A stretch of 19,095 nucleotides of DNA from Pseudomonadota bacterium (GCA_021325365.1 JAJPHF010000194.1:1-19095); one strand, 5' to 3'; positions 8,351 through 15,925 are shown, counted from the first letter of the stretch. Numbers and translations: made by a program. The notes: a model not told the origin generated them from the letters alone.

Positions 8351-9196
8351 TCAGTCGCCAACCTCCGCCAGGGCCTGCGCGTACTCTTCGTCGTTCATAG
8401 GCCAGTAGTGCCACTTGATCTGGCGCTCCATGTACGAGACGCCCTTGCCGAAGACGGTATGAGCGATCAGCACGTGGGGCGGGCCGTCGTCGGTGGCGAG
8501 CCGCGCGATCGTGGCGACTAGCTGGGCGGGATCGTGGCCGTCGACCTCGTGGACGTCCCAGCCGAAGGCCCGCCACCGCTGGGCCAGCGGGGTGAGCGAC
8601 AGCACCTGCTCGGTATGGCCCAGCGCCTGCTGGCCGTTGAGGTCGACGATCGCGATGAGATTCGCCAGCCGATGGTGCGCCGCGAACATGACGGCTTCCC
8701 AGACCGACCCCTCGTTACACTCCGCGTCGCTGAGCAGCGCGAACACGCGGCGCGGCGAGCGCTGGAGGCGCGCGGCGAGCGCGGCCCCGGCGCCGACCGG
8801 CAGGCCCTGGCCGAGCGAGCCGGTGGAGAAGTCAATGCCGCGCAGTGCGGATTCAGGGTGGACGCCCAGCAAGCTCTCGTCCGCGCAGTAGGTGTCGAGC
8901 GCGCTCATCGGCAGCCAGCCGCGCAGCGCCAGCGCGGCGTACAGCGCTAGGGCGGCGTGGCCCTTCGAGAGGATGAAGCGGTCGCGCTCGGGGTCTTCCG
9001 GGCTCCGCGCGTTCAGCACCTGTCCGTAGAGCGCGGCCAGGATATCGGCGATCGATAGGGCCGAACCGATGTGCCCGACGTGCGCGCGCTTGGATTGCTC
9101 GAGGACGATACGGCGGATGCGCTGCCCGGACAGGCGGCTCGGGCCTGAGAATAGCTCCGCGGGAGAGCCCGAGCCGGCGGGGGAAACGAGTGCCAC
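8351..9196 (-). CDS. Transketolase N-terminal subunit (ThDP/Mg-binding)
   Basis: This 281-residue subunit binds the diphosphate end of thiamin diphosphate. Visible elements are HVGHIGSALS (39-48), SKGHAALALYAAL (77-89), GSLGQGLPVGAGAAL (126-140), and the cofactor motif LLSDAECNEGSVWEA (154-168) continuing to IAIVDLNGQQALGHT (181-195), which supplies the acidic and asparagine metal ligands. S156 replaces the first Gly of the usual GDGE, as happens in split forms. The start is GTG 9196 with a textbook GGAGG seven bases upstream. It is the first gene after a strong promoter about 100 bp upstream, so it probably opens the polysaccharide operon. Housekeeping transketolase is usually a single chain of about 650 residues, so this pair is likely dedicated to making a special sugar. 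Confidence 0.93.
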   Translation of the reverse strand: MALVSPAGSGSPAELFSGPSRLSGQRIRRIVLEQSKRAHVGHIGSALSIADILAALYGQVLNARSPEDPERDRFILSKGHAALALYAALALRGWLPMSALDTYCADESLLGVHPESALRGIDFSTGSLGQGLPVGAGAALAARLQRSPRRVFALLSDAECNEGSVWEAVMFAAHHRLANLIAIVDLNGQQALGHTEQVLSLTPLAQRWRAFGWDVHEVDGHDPAQLVATIARLATDDGPPHVLIAHTVFGKGVSYMERQIKWHYWPMNDEEYAQALAEVGD

Positions 9197-9305
9197 GTGC
9201 GCCTCCGTGTCCCGAACGATCTACTCGCTACCGGGGCGACGGCGCCTATCCGTGCGCTCCCGGCTACGCTGCCCGAGCCGAGGGGGCCCCGCGGACAACG
9301 CGGCT

Positions 9306-9335
9306 ATTCTAGCGAGGGCGGCTCAAGATGGTCAA
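9306..9335 (-). promoter_or_regulatory. Sigma70-type promoter of the polysaccharide operon
   Basis: On the minus strand TTGACC (9335-9330) is followed after 18 bp by TAGAAT (9311-9306). Both boxes differ by one base from consensus in otherwise GC-rich DNA. The predicted transcript start near 9299 leaves a leader of about 100 nt before the transketolase N-subunit GTG at 9196. The 250 bp between that gene and the end of the alcohol dehydrogenase at 9449 holds no gene I can support. Confidence 0.65.
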
Positions 9336-9448
9336 GGCCGTCTGCTCGGGTATGTGAATGGCGGGTCGTAACGAAATTGTGACGAAGCGGGCCTGTCGCG
9401 GCCTCGTCCAGTGCCGGTACGCCGACCGCCGGGCCGCGCGGGGGCCGC

Positions 9449-10507
9449 TCACTGCCCGTTCGGGTGGAGCATGACGCGGATCGCGCCGTCCTCGCGGGTG
9501 CGGGACATCTCCCAGGCGCGCGGGAAATCGGCGAGCGCCAGGTGGTGGGTCAGGAGGGGGCGCACGTCGACGAGCCCCTTCGCCATGAGCGCAACGCCGC
9601 GGGCGGAGACGCCTCGCGGGTTGGCCACGGAGCCCAGCACATCGAGGTGGCCGCGCACGATCACGCTCAGATCGACCCCCCTTAGCTCCCGTCCAGGGCC
9701 GGTCGCGCCGCCGAGCACGACTCGGCCGCCGCGGCGGGCCATGTGCAGCGCGTCGCGTGCCGCCTGCTCGCTGCCGGCGAACTCGACTACCACATCGGCG
9801 CCGCGCCCGTCGGTGAGGTCGCGCACCGTTTGCACCGCGTTTACGCGGGAGGCGTCCACGAGCGCGTCGGCGCCCAGGCCCTCGGCGACGCGCAGGCGCT
9901 CGGCGCGCGTGCCGACGAGAATGAGCTGGCCCGCGCCCATCGCCCGCGCGACTTGCAGCGCCAGCAAGCCGATGGCCCCCGGCCCGATCACCACAACCGA
10001 CTCGCCGGCCTGGAGCCGCGCGCGCTCGACCGCCCAGAGCGCCACGCCGACGTTATCGGTCATCGCTCCCTGGTCGTAATCCAGGTTCGGCGGCAGCTTG
10101 TGCAGCGCCCGCACCGGCACGGCGCAGTAGTCGGCCAGGCCGCCGGGCACGGTGAAGCCGATGTGGGCGTGGCCCTTGGCGACGTTGCCGTAGTTCTCGC
10201 AGAGGTTGTAGAGCCCTTCCAGGCACCGCGGGCAGCGGCCACAGCCGATGTGGACCTCGACGCCGACGCGGTCGCCGGGCGTCACCTCGTCCACGACGGG
10301 GCCGACCGCCACGACATCGCCGCTCCACTCGTGGCCGGGGATGTGGGGGAAGCGCGTGCCCGGGAACTGGCCGGCGAACACCTTGAAGTCTGTGGCGCAG
10401 ATCGTCGTGGCCCGCACCCTAACGAGCGCCTGGCCCGGCCCCGGCGCCGGCTCGGCCACGGCGCGCAGCTCCATCTCATTAGGCTGCGGATAAACGACGG
10501 CCTGCAT
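9449..10507 (-). CDS. Zinc-dependent alcohol dehydrogenase (MDR family), copy 1
   Basis: This 352-residue medium-chain dehydrogenase has catalytic-zinc ligands C37 (ICATDFK) and H59-E60 (GHEWSG). The structural-zinc cysteines are C89, C92, C95 and C103 in GCGRCPRCLEGLYNLC. A Rossmann loop GPGAIGLLALQVARAMGA follows, then an acidic-strand region that suggests NAD(P) use. Family chemistry is reversible oxidation of an alcohol or polyol; sorbitol/threonine-dehydrogenase-like members share this layout. ATG 10507 has AGAGG ten bases upstream. It is the last gene of the right-hand region and is followed by about 250 bp without genes. A second, clearly related dehydrogenase lies upstream, separated only by a small membrane protein, and both share LC-ENYG after the fourth cysteine. 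The substrate cannot be inferred from sequence alone. Confidence 0.92.
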   Translation of the reverse strand: MQAVVYPQPNEMELRAVAEPAPGPGQALVRVRATTICATDFKVFAGQFPGTRFPHIPGHEWSGDVVAVGPVVDEVTPGDRVGVEVHIGCGRCPRCLEGLYNLCENYGNVAKGHAHIGFTVPGGLADYCAVPVRALHKLPPNLDYDQGAMTDNVGVALWAVERARLQAGESVVVIGPGAIGLLALQVARAMGAGQLILVGTRAERLRVAEGLGADALVDASRVNAVQTVRDLTDGRGADVVVEFAGSEQAARDALHMARRGGRVVLGGATGPGRELRGVDLSVIVRGHLDVLGSVANPRGVSARGVALMAKGLVDVRPLLTHHLALADFPRAWEMSRTREDGAIRVMLHPNGQ

Positions 10508-10553
10508 TACTGGTGGTCCTCTCAGTGCCAGCTAGCAGGAGAGCTGGCCGGAT

Positions 10554-10799
10554 TCACTTGGTGACCAGGTGATGAAACAAGAATAGCGCACAGAAGATGC
10601 ACCAGTAGCCTATGCCAATGGTCCCGTATCGACAATACCGCTCGGTTTCGTCCTCCCAATCCCACCCCATCTGCTCTTTGCACCAGTCGCGCAAGTCGCG
10701 CATGCAGGGCCTGTTGAACAGGACTAAGCCCGCTCCGACCCCGAAGGTCAATAGGACCCAAGCTACCGCACCGGGAATCTCGGCAAGCCAATGCGTCAT
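10554..10799 (-). CDS. Small two-helix membrane protein, family not recognised
   Basis: This ORF encodes 81 residues from ATG 10799 (GTG 10814 would add five). I do not recognise it. Two hydrophobic segments (about 9-28 and 59-77) flank a charged, tryptophan-rich loop (29-58) containing MGWDWEDETER. Five cysteines (C32, C40, C56, C67, C70) are many for so short a protein, and the last two lie in the second helix. Base composition is visibly less GC-rich than the genes on either side, and codon use is relaxed, suggesting recent acquisition or weak expression. It sits 46 bp upstream of dehydrogenase copy 1 and 63 bp downstream of copy 2, with no clear Shine-Dalgarno. A hairpin near the copy 2 stop precedes it. 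The coherent membrane topology makes it more likely real than chance. Confidence 0.5.
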   Translation of the reverse strand: MTHWLAEIPGAVAWVLLTFGVGAGLVLFNRPCMRDLRDWCKEQMGWDWEDETERYCRYGTIGIGYWCIFCALFLFHHLVTK

Positions 10800-10853
10800 G
10801 AGCGGCACTCGCACCCGGGGCCTGGAGACTGTCGAAGCGTCCCCGCTGCGCGC

Positions 10854-10872
10854 GGAGCAACCTCATTGCTCC
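10854..10872. terminator. Hairpin at stop codon of alcohol dehydrogenase copy 2
   Basis: GGAGCAA and TTGCTCC form a perfect 7-bp stem around a 5-base loop. On the minus strand the stem begins in the last two codons of the dehydrogenase and contains its TGA in the loop. No T-run follows, so it is not a canonical intrinsic terminator. It may attenuate transcription or stabilise the 3' end before the small membrane gene. Confidence 0.35.
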
Positions 10873-11966
10873 GGGCGGATGAGCACCTTGAGGGCGCCGT
10901 CCTTGCGGGTGGCGAACGTCTCTAGCGCCTCGCCGTACTGCTCCAGCGGGAAGGTGTGCGTCACCAGCTCCCTTACGCGGACGCGGCCCGTCTCGATGAG
11001 CGGCAGCACCTCCTCCATCGCGTTGGGGTTGGCGCGCACGCCGAACAGGTCGATCTCTTCGAGCACGATCTTCTGCATGGGCAAGGAAACCGGCTCGTTC
11101 GGGATGCCGGTGAACGACGCGCGGCCGCCCTTGCGCAGCACGTTCACCGCTTGGAGCACCGAGTCGACGGTGCCGCCCGTGTCCACCGCGACGTGCGCGC
11201 CCTTGCCGTCGGTCAGGCGGCGAATGGCCTCGACGGGGTCCGCCTCGCGGTAGTTCACCACCTCGAAGCCCATCTGGCGGGCGCGGTCCAGGCGCTCGCC
11301 CGCGCCGGTGATGACGACGCGGCCGGCGCCCAGCGCGTAGGCGCAGTCGGCCGTCAGGAAACCCATCGGACCGGAGCCGACGACCACCACGACCTCGCCG
11401 GGGCGGATGCCGGGGCGCTTCACCGAGTGCAGCGCGATGCTGGCAGTGTCTACCATCGCGCCGTAGCGCAGCTCGAAGTCGGCGGGCAGCTTGAACACGG
11501 ACTTGATGGAGTGGACGACGTACTGCGCGTCCGCGCCCTGGCTGTAGTGGCCGTATTGATGGTGGATCGGCTCCTTGCCGTAGTTCTCGCACAGGTTGTA
11601 GCGGCCGATCAGGCAGTTGCGGCAGTAGCCGCAGCCGGCGTGGGAGGTGCCGGCGACGCGGTCACCGACCCGCCAGCCCAGCTCGGCCGCGCCGGGGCCG
11701 ACCTCGACCACGGTGCCCGACCACTCGTGGCCGGGGATGAACGGGTAGCTCTTGGGCCAGCGGCCAGGGAACTTGCCCTCGTAGATGTGCAGGTCGGTGC
11801 CGCAGATGGCCGTCGAGTCGACCTGGCAGAGCACTTCCATGGGGCCGGGGTGCGGCGTGGGCACCTCGCGGACCTCGTGGGCGTTTGGCCCGGTGAGCAC
11901 CACGGCCTTCATCTGGCTGGGAATCGTCTGGTCGGCCGCCTGCCGCGCGGCATTGCTCACAGCCAT
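10863..11966 (-). CDS. Zinc-dependent alcohol dehydrogenase (MDR family), copy 2
   Basis: This 367-residue enzyme is of the same type as the downstream dehydrogenase. The catalytic zinc site is C55 (ICGTDLH) with H80-E81 (GHEWSG). The structural zinc cysteines are C112, C115, C118 and C126 in GCGYCRNCLIGRYNLC. The nucleotide loop is GSGPMGFLTADCAYALGA. Between the zinc lobe and the cofactor domain it has an insert absent from copy 1, with several histidines (EPIHHQYGHYSQGAD). The open frame reaches 12473 by read-through across the cyclase gene; ATG 11966 has GAGG seven bases upstream, so I use it. Met19 could be an internal start. It lies 92 bp after the cyclase gene and may act on a product of that hydrolase or on an alcohol fed into the same route. 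Confidence 0.92.
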   Translation of the reverse strand: MAVSNAARQAADQTIPSQMKAVVLTGPNAHEVREVPTPHPGPMEVLCQVDSTAICGTDLHIYEGKFPGRWPKSYPFIPGHEWSGTVVEVGPGAAELGWRVGDRVAGTSHAGCGYCRNCLIGRYNLCENYGKEPIHHQYGHYSQGADAQYVVHSIKSVFKLPADFELRYGAMVDTASIALHSVKRPGIRPGEVVVVVGSGPMGFLTADCAYALGAGRVVITGAGERLDRARQMGFEVVNYREADPVEAIRRLTDGKGAHVAVDTGGTVDSVLQAVNVLRKGGRASFTGIPNEPVSLPMQKIVLEEIDLFGVRANPNAMEEVLPLIETGRVRVRELVTHTFPLEQYGEALETFATRKDGALKVLIRPEQ

Positions 11967-12058
11967 CTCGTCGCCTCGCTTCCTGTCGTCTGGGCCTGCG
12001 CCGGCAGATCGCGCCCTGGCTGGCGGTAATCGGGAAGCCAGCGAGCGCGCAGCCCCCG

Positions 12059-12937
12059 CTAATAGCTTACGCGGTCCGAGCCTTCGGCCATGATGCGGGC
12101 CGGCGTCGTGTGCGCGTCGTGCTGGCGCGGCTGGGCGCCGGGCGGCGTGCTGCCCTCGACGCCGGGTTTGTCGAGGTCGAGGAAGGCGGCCACGCGGCAG
12201 ATACAGCCCTCGCCGCCCACCCAGCGCCAGGGAAACGCGCCGAGCAGCACCCGCATGCCTGCTACCTCGGCGATCTCGCCGCCCAGGTTCTCCAGCATGC
12301 AGACGTTGCTGCGCGCCGTGCGGTAGTGGACGTACTCGAAGTCGCGCTCGGGCAGCGCCTCCTCGACGGGCTTGCCGTGGAGCTGTTCGAACTCCTTGAC
12401 GAGATCGGGCCGCATCCAGCGAACGCGCGTGTAGAAGGAATGGTCGATGGAGGCGAGGTCGGCGCCGATCCACTTGATCTTGCGGTCCTCGATCAGCCAG
12501 TCGATCACTTCGGGGCGCGGGCCGGGGTGGCGGTCGAAGTACATCACGTCGTCGCGCGTCGGCTTCGTCCAGTTGTACTGGTCCCAGCCCGTGTAGAGCA
12601 CGACGATGTCGCCCTCACGGATCTCCTCGCCCTTCGGCACGCAACCCTTTACGTCGTCGAGCGAGTAATAGCTCCAGGGCTTGGTGATCGGGCGCAGGTC
12701 GATAACCAGCCCCGTGCCGATCAGGTCGGCCAGCGGAATCTCGCCCAGGTGCTTGCCCGTCTCGGCGTAGTGAACCGGCGCGTCGATGTGGGTGCCGGTA
12801 TGCATGTTGGTCTCGACCAGCACGGTGCTCTTACGGTCGCGGTGGTGCGTCGTGATATCGGTCACTTTGATCGACGCGAACTGCGGCCAGGTGGGCATCC
12901 GGTCGCCCCAGGGCTGGGTGAGGTCGACCACACGCAT
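12059..12937 (-). CDS. Cyclase-family metal-dependent hydrolase (kynurenine formamidase-like)
   Basis: This 292-residue protein has the family's metal motif HTGTHIDAPVH (46-56), giving H46, H50, D52 and H56 as ligands. The N-terminus MRVVDLTQPWGDRMPTWP is the standard opening of these enzymes. Family members hydrolyse amides, lactones or cyclic compounds; kynurenine formamidase and isatin hydrolase are examples. The last 35 residues (Pro/Gln/His-rich) look like a variable tail. ATG 12937 has GGAGG five bases upstream. Co-orientation with two zinc alcohol dehydrogenases and an importer suggests a catabolic role: ring or amide opening followed by oxidation. No other tryptophan-degradation gene is present, so a kynurenine role is not supported by context. 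Confidence 0.9.
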   Translation of the reverse strand: MRVVDLTQPWGDRMPTWPQFASIKVTDITTHHRDRKSTVLVETNMHTGTHIDAPVHYAETGKHLGEIPLADLIGTGLVIDLRPITKPWSYYSLDDVKGCVPKGEEIREGDIVVLYTGWDQYNWTKPTRDDVMYFDRHPGPRPEVIDWLIEDRKIKWIGADLASIDHSFYTRVRWMRPDLVKEFEQLHGKPVEEALPERDFEYVHYRTARSNVCMLENLGGEIAEVAGMRVLLGAFPWRWVGGEGCICRVAAFLDLDKPGVEGSTPPGAQPRQHDAHTTPARIMAEGSDRVSY

Positions 12938-12952
12938 CGGTTCCTCCAGCGG

Positions 12953-13101
12953 TCAGCTGTCAGCAGTCAGCTATCAGCAGTCAGCTATCAGCAGTCAGCT
13001 AGCGTCTGGCGGCCGGGGCCGGAAGGCTGGGCGCGAGCGCATCGGTTGGCCCGTCGCCCGAGCTGATGGCTGACTGCTGATAGCTGATGGCTGATGGCTG
13101 A
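12953..13101. repeat. Inverted array of heptamer repeats (TCAGCNN / NNGCTGA)
   Basis: Seven in-phase heptamers of the form TCAGCTR or TCAGCAG fill 12953-13001 without a gap, with TCAGCAG and TCAGCTA alternating. A 58-bp GC-rich spacer follows. Six heptamers of the reverse-complement form NNGCTGA then fill 13060-13101. The arms can pair to a long imperfect hairpin. The array occupies nearly all of the 168 bp between the importer permease and the cyclase gene, both on the minus strand. Confidence 0.85.
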
Positions 13102-13105
13102 CGGC

Positions 13106-13948
13106 TTATTCTTCATCGATTTGGCGTAGCCAGGGGGCCATACGGCCCTGGAGCTGCTTCAGCGCCTCCATCAGCACGACGCCCAGGACCATGAGCACGA
13201 CGATCGGCACGAACAGCTTGTCGGTCTGAAAGCTGTTGGCGTACTTCACGATCATGTAGCCCAGGCCGGCGATGGACGTGTAGAACTCGGCGATCACCAG
13301 CCCCACCAGCCCGCGGCCGATTGCCAGGCGCAGTCCGGCGATGATGAACGGCAGCGCGGAAGGAATGATGAGATCGCTCCAGAGCTGTGCTTCGCCGGAG
13401 CGGAAGGAGCGCGCGACCTCCAGCAACCGCGGATCGACGCTCTTCACGCCCTGGTAGGTGCTGATCAGTACCGGGAACAAGCAGAACAGGAAGACCACGA
13501 CCGTCTTCGCCTTGAGGTCGAAGCCGAACCACAGCACGAGCAGCGGCACGATGGCGACCATCGGCATGGAGTAGAGCGCGTTGATGTAGGTGTCGATGGC
13601 GTAGTCGAGCCACTTGTAGCGCGCCATCGCCACGCCGAGCGGGATGCCGACGAGTACGGCGCTGGCGAAGCCGAACAGCAGCACGAGGATGCTCTGCTGC
13701 AAGTACTGCCACAGCTCGCCACTGGTCGTCAGCTCGACGAACGCTTGAAATACCGCCGTGGGATACGTGAAGAGGACCGGGTTCACCGAGCGGCCGTAGA
13801 TCTCCCAGACCACGAGCACCACCACCAGCGAGCCGAGCCGGATCAGCGCCGGCGTGAGGTGGCCGCGGCGCCTCGGCGCGGCGCCGGTGGCTGTCGCGGG
13901 CTGGGGGGAGGCCGCGGCGCTGTCGCCCACCGCGCGGGTTTCGGCCAA
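13106..13948 (-). CDS. ABC importer permease, SsuC/TauC-like
   Basis: This is the membrane subunit of a binding-protein-dependent importer. After a short polar N-terminus it has about six helices and the EAA loop EVARSFRSGEAQLWSDLIIPSALPFIIAGLRLAIG-type segment (split by a helix boundary), where the ATPase docks. LWFGFDLKAKTVVVFLF and YINALYSMPMVAIVPLL are characteristic of the nitrate/sulfonate/taurine branch. The open frame begins at TTG 13984 inside the ATPase gene, with no Shine-Dalgarno. I choose TTG 13948, with GGAGG five bases upstream, giving 280 residues and a 28-bp gap after the ATPase stop; GTG 13930 is another option. The substrate is unknown. Confidence 0.92.
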   Translation of the reverse strand: MAETRAVGDSAAASPQPATATGAAPRRRGHLTPALIRLGSLVVVLVVWEIYGRSVNPVLFTYPTAVFQAFVELTTSGELWQYLQQSILVLLFGFASAVLVGIPLGVAMARYKWLDYAIDTYINALYSMPMVAIVPLLVLWFGFDLKAKTVVVFLFCLFPVLISTYQGVKSVDPRLLEVARSFRSGEAQLWSDLIIPSALPFIIAGLRLAIGRGLVGLVIAEFYTSIAGLGYMIVKYANSFQTDKLFVPIVVLMVLGVVLMEALKQLQGRMAPWLRQIDEE

Positions 13949-13976
13949 CCTGTCCTCCGGCTTCCGGCGTCGCCGC

Positions 13977-14759
13977 TCAGGCAACGCGCTCGGCCGCTTC
14001 GGCCTGCTGCTTGAGCTGGTCCCAGATGTACGCGCGCAGCTCGGCGAAGACGGGCAGCGCGCGCACGGCGTCCGGATCGCGCGGGCGCTCGATCGGCACG
14101 TCCAGGATCTCCTTCACGCGCCCTGGATGCGCCGACAGGATGGCGACGCGGTCGCCGAGCAGGACGGCCTCGTCGATGCTGTGGGTGATGAAGAGCATCG
14201 TCTGGCGCTGCTGCCACCAGATGCGGAGCAGCTCGGCTTGCAGGATCTCGCGCGTTTGCGCGTCCACCGACGCGAACGGCTCGTCCATGAGCAGGATCGA
14301 CGGCCGCACGGCCAGCGCCCGCGCCAGGCCCGTCCGCTGCTGCATCCCCCCTGAGAGCTGATACGGATAGCGGTTCTCCGCGCCTTCGAGTCCCACCAGA
14401 CGAATGTACTCGTCAACCGCTGCCAGCTCGGCGCGCGAGGCGCGGCGCAGCCGCAGCCCGTAGGCCACGTTCTCGCGGACGGTCTTCCAGGGGAACAGGC
14501 CGAAGTGCTGGAAGACGACCGCGACCTGCTCGCTCGGCTCCCGCACCTCCTGGCCGTCGATGCGGATGCGGCCGCTGGTGAGCGGCATCAGGCCGTCGAT
14601 ACAGCGGAGGAGCGTGGTCTTGCCGCAGCCGCTCGGGCCGACGATACACAGCACCTCGTTAGCCTGCACCGCGAGCGACAGGTTCTGGAAAGCGACCACC
14701 GCGCCGTCCGTGAACGTCTTGGTGGCGTTCTCGACCCGGATCTTGGCGCCGCTCTCCAC
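13977..14759 (-). CDS. ABC importer ATP-binding protein, SsuB/TauB-like
   Basis: This 260-residue ATPase energises the importer. It shows Walker A GPSGCGKTT (41-49), Q-loop Q84 in VVFQHFGLFPWKTV, signature LSGGMQQR (135-142), Walker B ILLMDEPF (155-162), D-loop SVDA (164-167), and switch H193 in ITHSIDEA. HFGLFPW and the LSGGMQQR form are characteristic of the nitrate/sulfonate/taurine group. The open frame extends to 15197 through the binding-protein gene; GTG 14759 has GGAG six bases upstream and lies 32 bp after the binding-protein stop, so it is the sensible start. Gene order binding protein, ATPase, permease matches a single transcription unit driven from the promoter near 16014-16038. 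Confidence 0.94.
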   Translation of the reverse strand: MESGAKIRVENATKTFTDGAVVAFQNLSLAVQANEVLCIVGPSGCGKTTLLRCIDGLMPLTSGRIRIDGQEVREPSEQVAVVFQHFGLFPWKTVRENVAYGLRLRRASRAELAAVDEYIRLVGLEGAENRYPYQLSGGMQQRTGLARALAVRPSILLMDEPFASVDAQTREILQAELLRIWWQQRQTMLFITHSIDEAVLLGDRVAILSAHPGRVKEILDVPIERPRDPDAVRALPVFAELRAYIWDQLKQQAEAAERVA

Positions 14760-14791
14760 GCTTCGCTCCGGTTTCGGCGCGCCCGGCTGGC

Positions 14792-15925
14792 TCAGTACCA
14801 CCGCGGGTCGCCGGTCCAGGGGCCGCCGTTGCGCTGCACCGCCTCGTCGACGATGGAGCGGTCGACAAGCTGCTCGTAGGTGGGCTTCTCTTCCGGCTTG
14901 ATCGAGCCTAGCTCCACCTGCTTGTCGATGGTGTACTCGATCATGTCGCGCGGCATGCCGTCGTTCACGGCCCAGATGCCGCCGGTCGCCAGGTCGTCGT
15001 AGGCGCGCTCGACCACGTCCCGCGGCTGGTTGGTGTATTGCACGCCGATCTCGACCGTGCGCGCCTTGTTGTCGTACATGAAGCGGCCGGCGCGCACGAT
15101 GGCCGTCTCGAAGTCCACGAGCCGCGGCCGGTCCTGGCGGATCTGGTCGTCCGTGGCCATGTAGCCGGAGTACCACCACTTCGGCAGCACGTCCCACAGC
15201 TTGTCCACGACGGTGAAGTTTGGATTCGTCTCGACGGCGCGGTAGTACTGGTCGATGTGGAGGATGGCAGCATCGATCTGCTTCGACACGAGCCCGGGAA
15301 CCCGCCCGGCCGTGGAGACCGTCACGTACTGCACGTCGTTCGGCGTCAGGCCGGCCGTCTGAAGCACGGCACGGCTCATCACCTCGTTGAAGCCGCCGAC
15401 TTCTTGAATGCCGATCTTGCGCCCCTTGAGGTCGGCGGGCGTGTGGATGTCCTCCTGTGCGGTCATCACCACGCTGAGTTTGGGCGCGTAGGTGCCGATC
15501 GCCTTGACGCCGACCTTGCGCGCGGCCGCCGCGATGATCGGATCGCTGCTCGTGCCGGCCACGTCCAGGCCGCCCGCGATGCTGCCGCGCAGCGATTGGA
15601 CGCCGCCCTCGAAGTTCTTGAACTCCACGTCCAGCCCCACGTCGCGGAAGAAGCCCTGCTCCTGGGCGACGTAGGGCGCCAGGTGGACCATGTTGGGCGG
15701 CGTGACGGGGACGCCCAGCGTCAGCTTGCGCACCTGCAGGGCCGTGGGAGCAGCGCTGGCGCCGCTCGCCGGCGCCGCGGTGCCGCTGGGCGCGGCCTGA
15801 CCGGGGGGCGCGCTGCCCGTGGCGGTCTTGCTGGCCGGCGCGCCGGTCCCGCCACCGCAGGCGAGGGCCAGGCCGACCGCGAGCAACAGTCCCAGGGTCG
15901 CGCTGACTGGTCTGGTTCGCGGCAT
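14792..15925 (-). CDS. ABC importer substrate-binding lipoprotein, SsuA/NMT1-like
   Basis: This 377-residue lipoprotein delivers substrate to the adjacent importer. The signal peptide ends in a lipobox LALAC with C23 as the lipidated residue. An Ala/Pro/Ser/Thr-rich linker (24-63) follows, then a two-lobed periplasmic-binding domain with LTLGVPVTPPNMVHLAPYVA (68-87), EQGFFRDVGLDVEF, DLKGRKIGIQEVGG and SKQIDAAILHIDQYY, which match the nitrate/sulfonate/bicarbonate (NMT1/SsuA) fold. ATG 15925 has AAGGAGG seven bases upstream. Known for the family: substrates include sulfonates, taurine, thiamin precursors and aromatic acids. The long linker fits a protein tethered to a cell surface in a monoderm-like bacterium. 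A promoter lies 84 bp upstream. Confidence 0.93.
   Translation of the reverse strand: MPRTRPVSATLGLLLAVGLALACGGGTGAPASKTATGSAPPGQAAPSGTAAPASGASAAPTALQVRKLTLGVPVTPPNMVHLAPYVAQEQGFFRDVGLDVEFKNFEGGVQSLRGSIAGGLDVAGTSSDPIIAAAARKVGVKAIGTYAPKLSVVMTAQEDIHTPADLKGRKIGIQEVGGFNEVMSRAVLQTAGLTPNDVQYVTVSTAGRVPGLVSKQIDAAILHIDQYYRAVETNPNFTVVDKLWDVLPKWWYSGYMATDDQIRQDRPRLVDFETAIVRAGRFMYDNKARTVEIGVQYTNQPRDVVERAYDDLATGGIWAVNDGMPRDMIEYTIDKQVELGSIKPEEKPTYEQLVDRSIVDEAVQRNGGPWTGDPRWY

Noticed and set aside
10522..11592. Minus-strand open frame of 356 codons across copy 2 and the small membrane gene
   Set aside because: Out-of-frame shadow of the zinc dehydrogenase; Arg/Gly/His-rich with no family motif.
10956..12029. 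Plus-strand open frame of 357 codons
   Set aside because: Mirror of the zinc dehydrogenase copy 2 gene; composition and lack of motifs mark it as a shadow.
12110..13066. Plus-strand open frame whose end translates the heptamer repeats
   Set aside because: Antisense to the cyclase gene. The serine/glutamine tail is simply translated heptamer repeat.
12953..13101. Heptamer arrays as a CRISPR array
   Set aside because: Units are 7 bp and contiguous with no unique spacers, and no cas gene is present.
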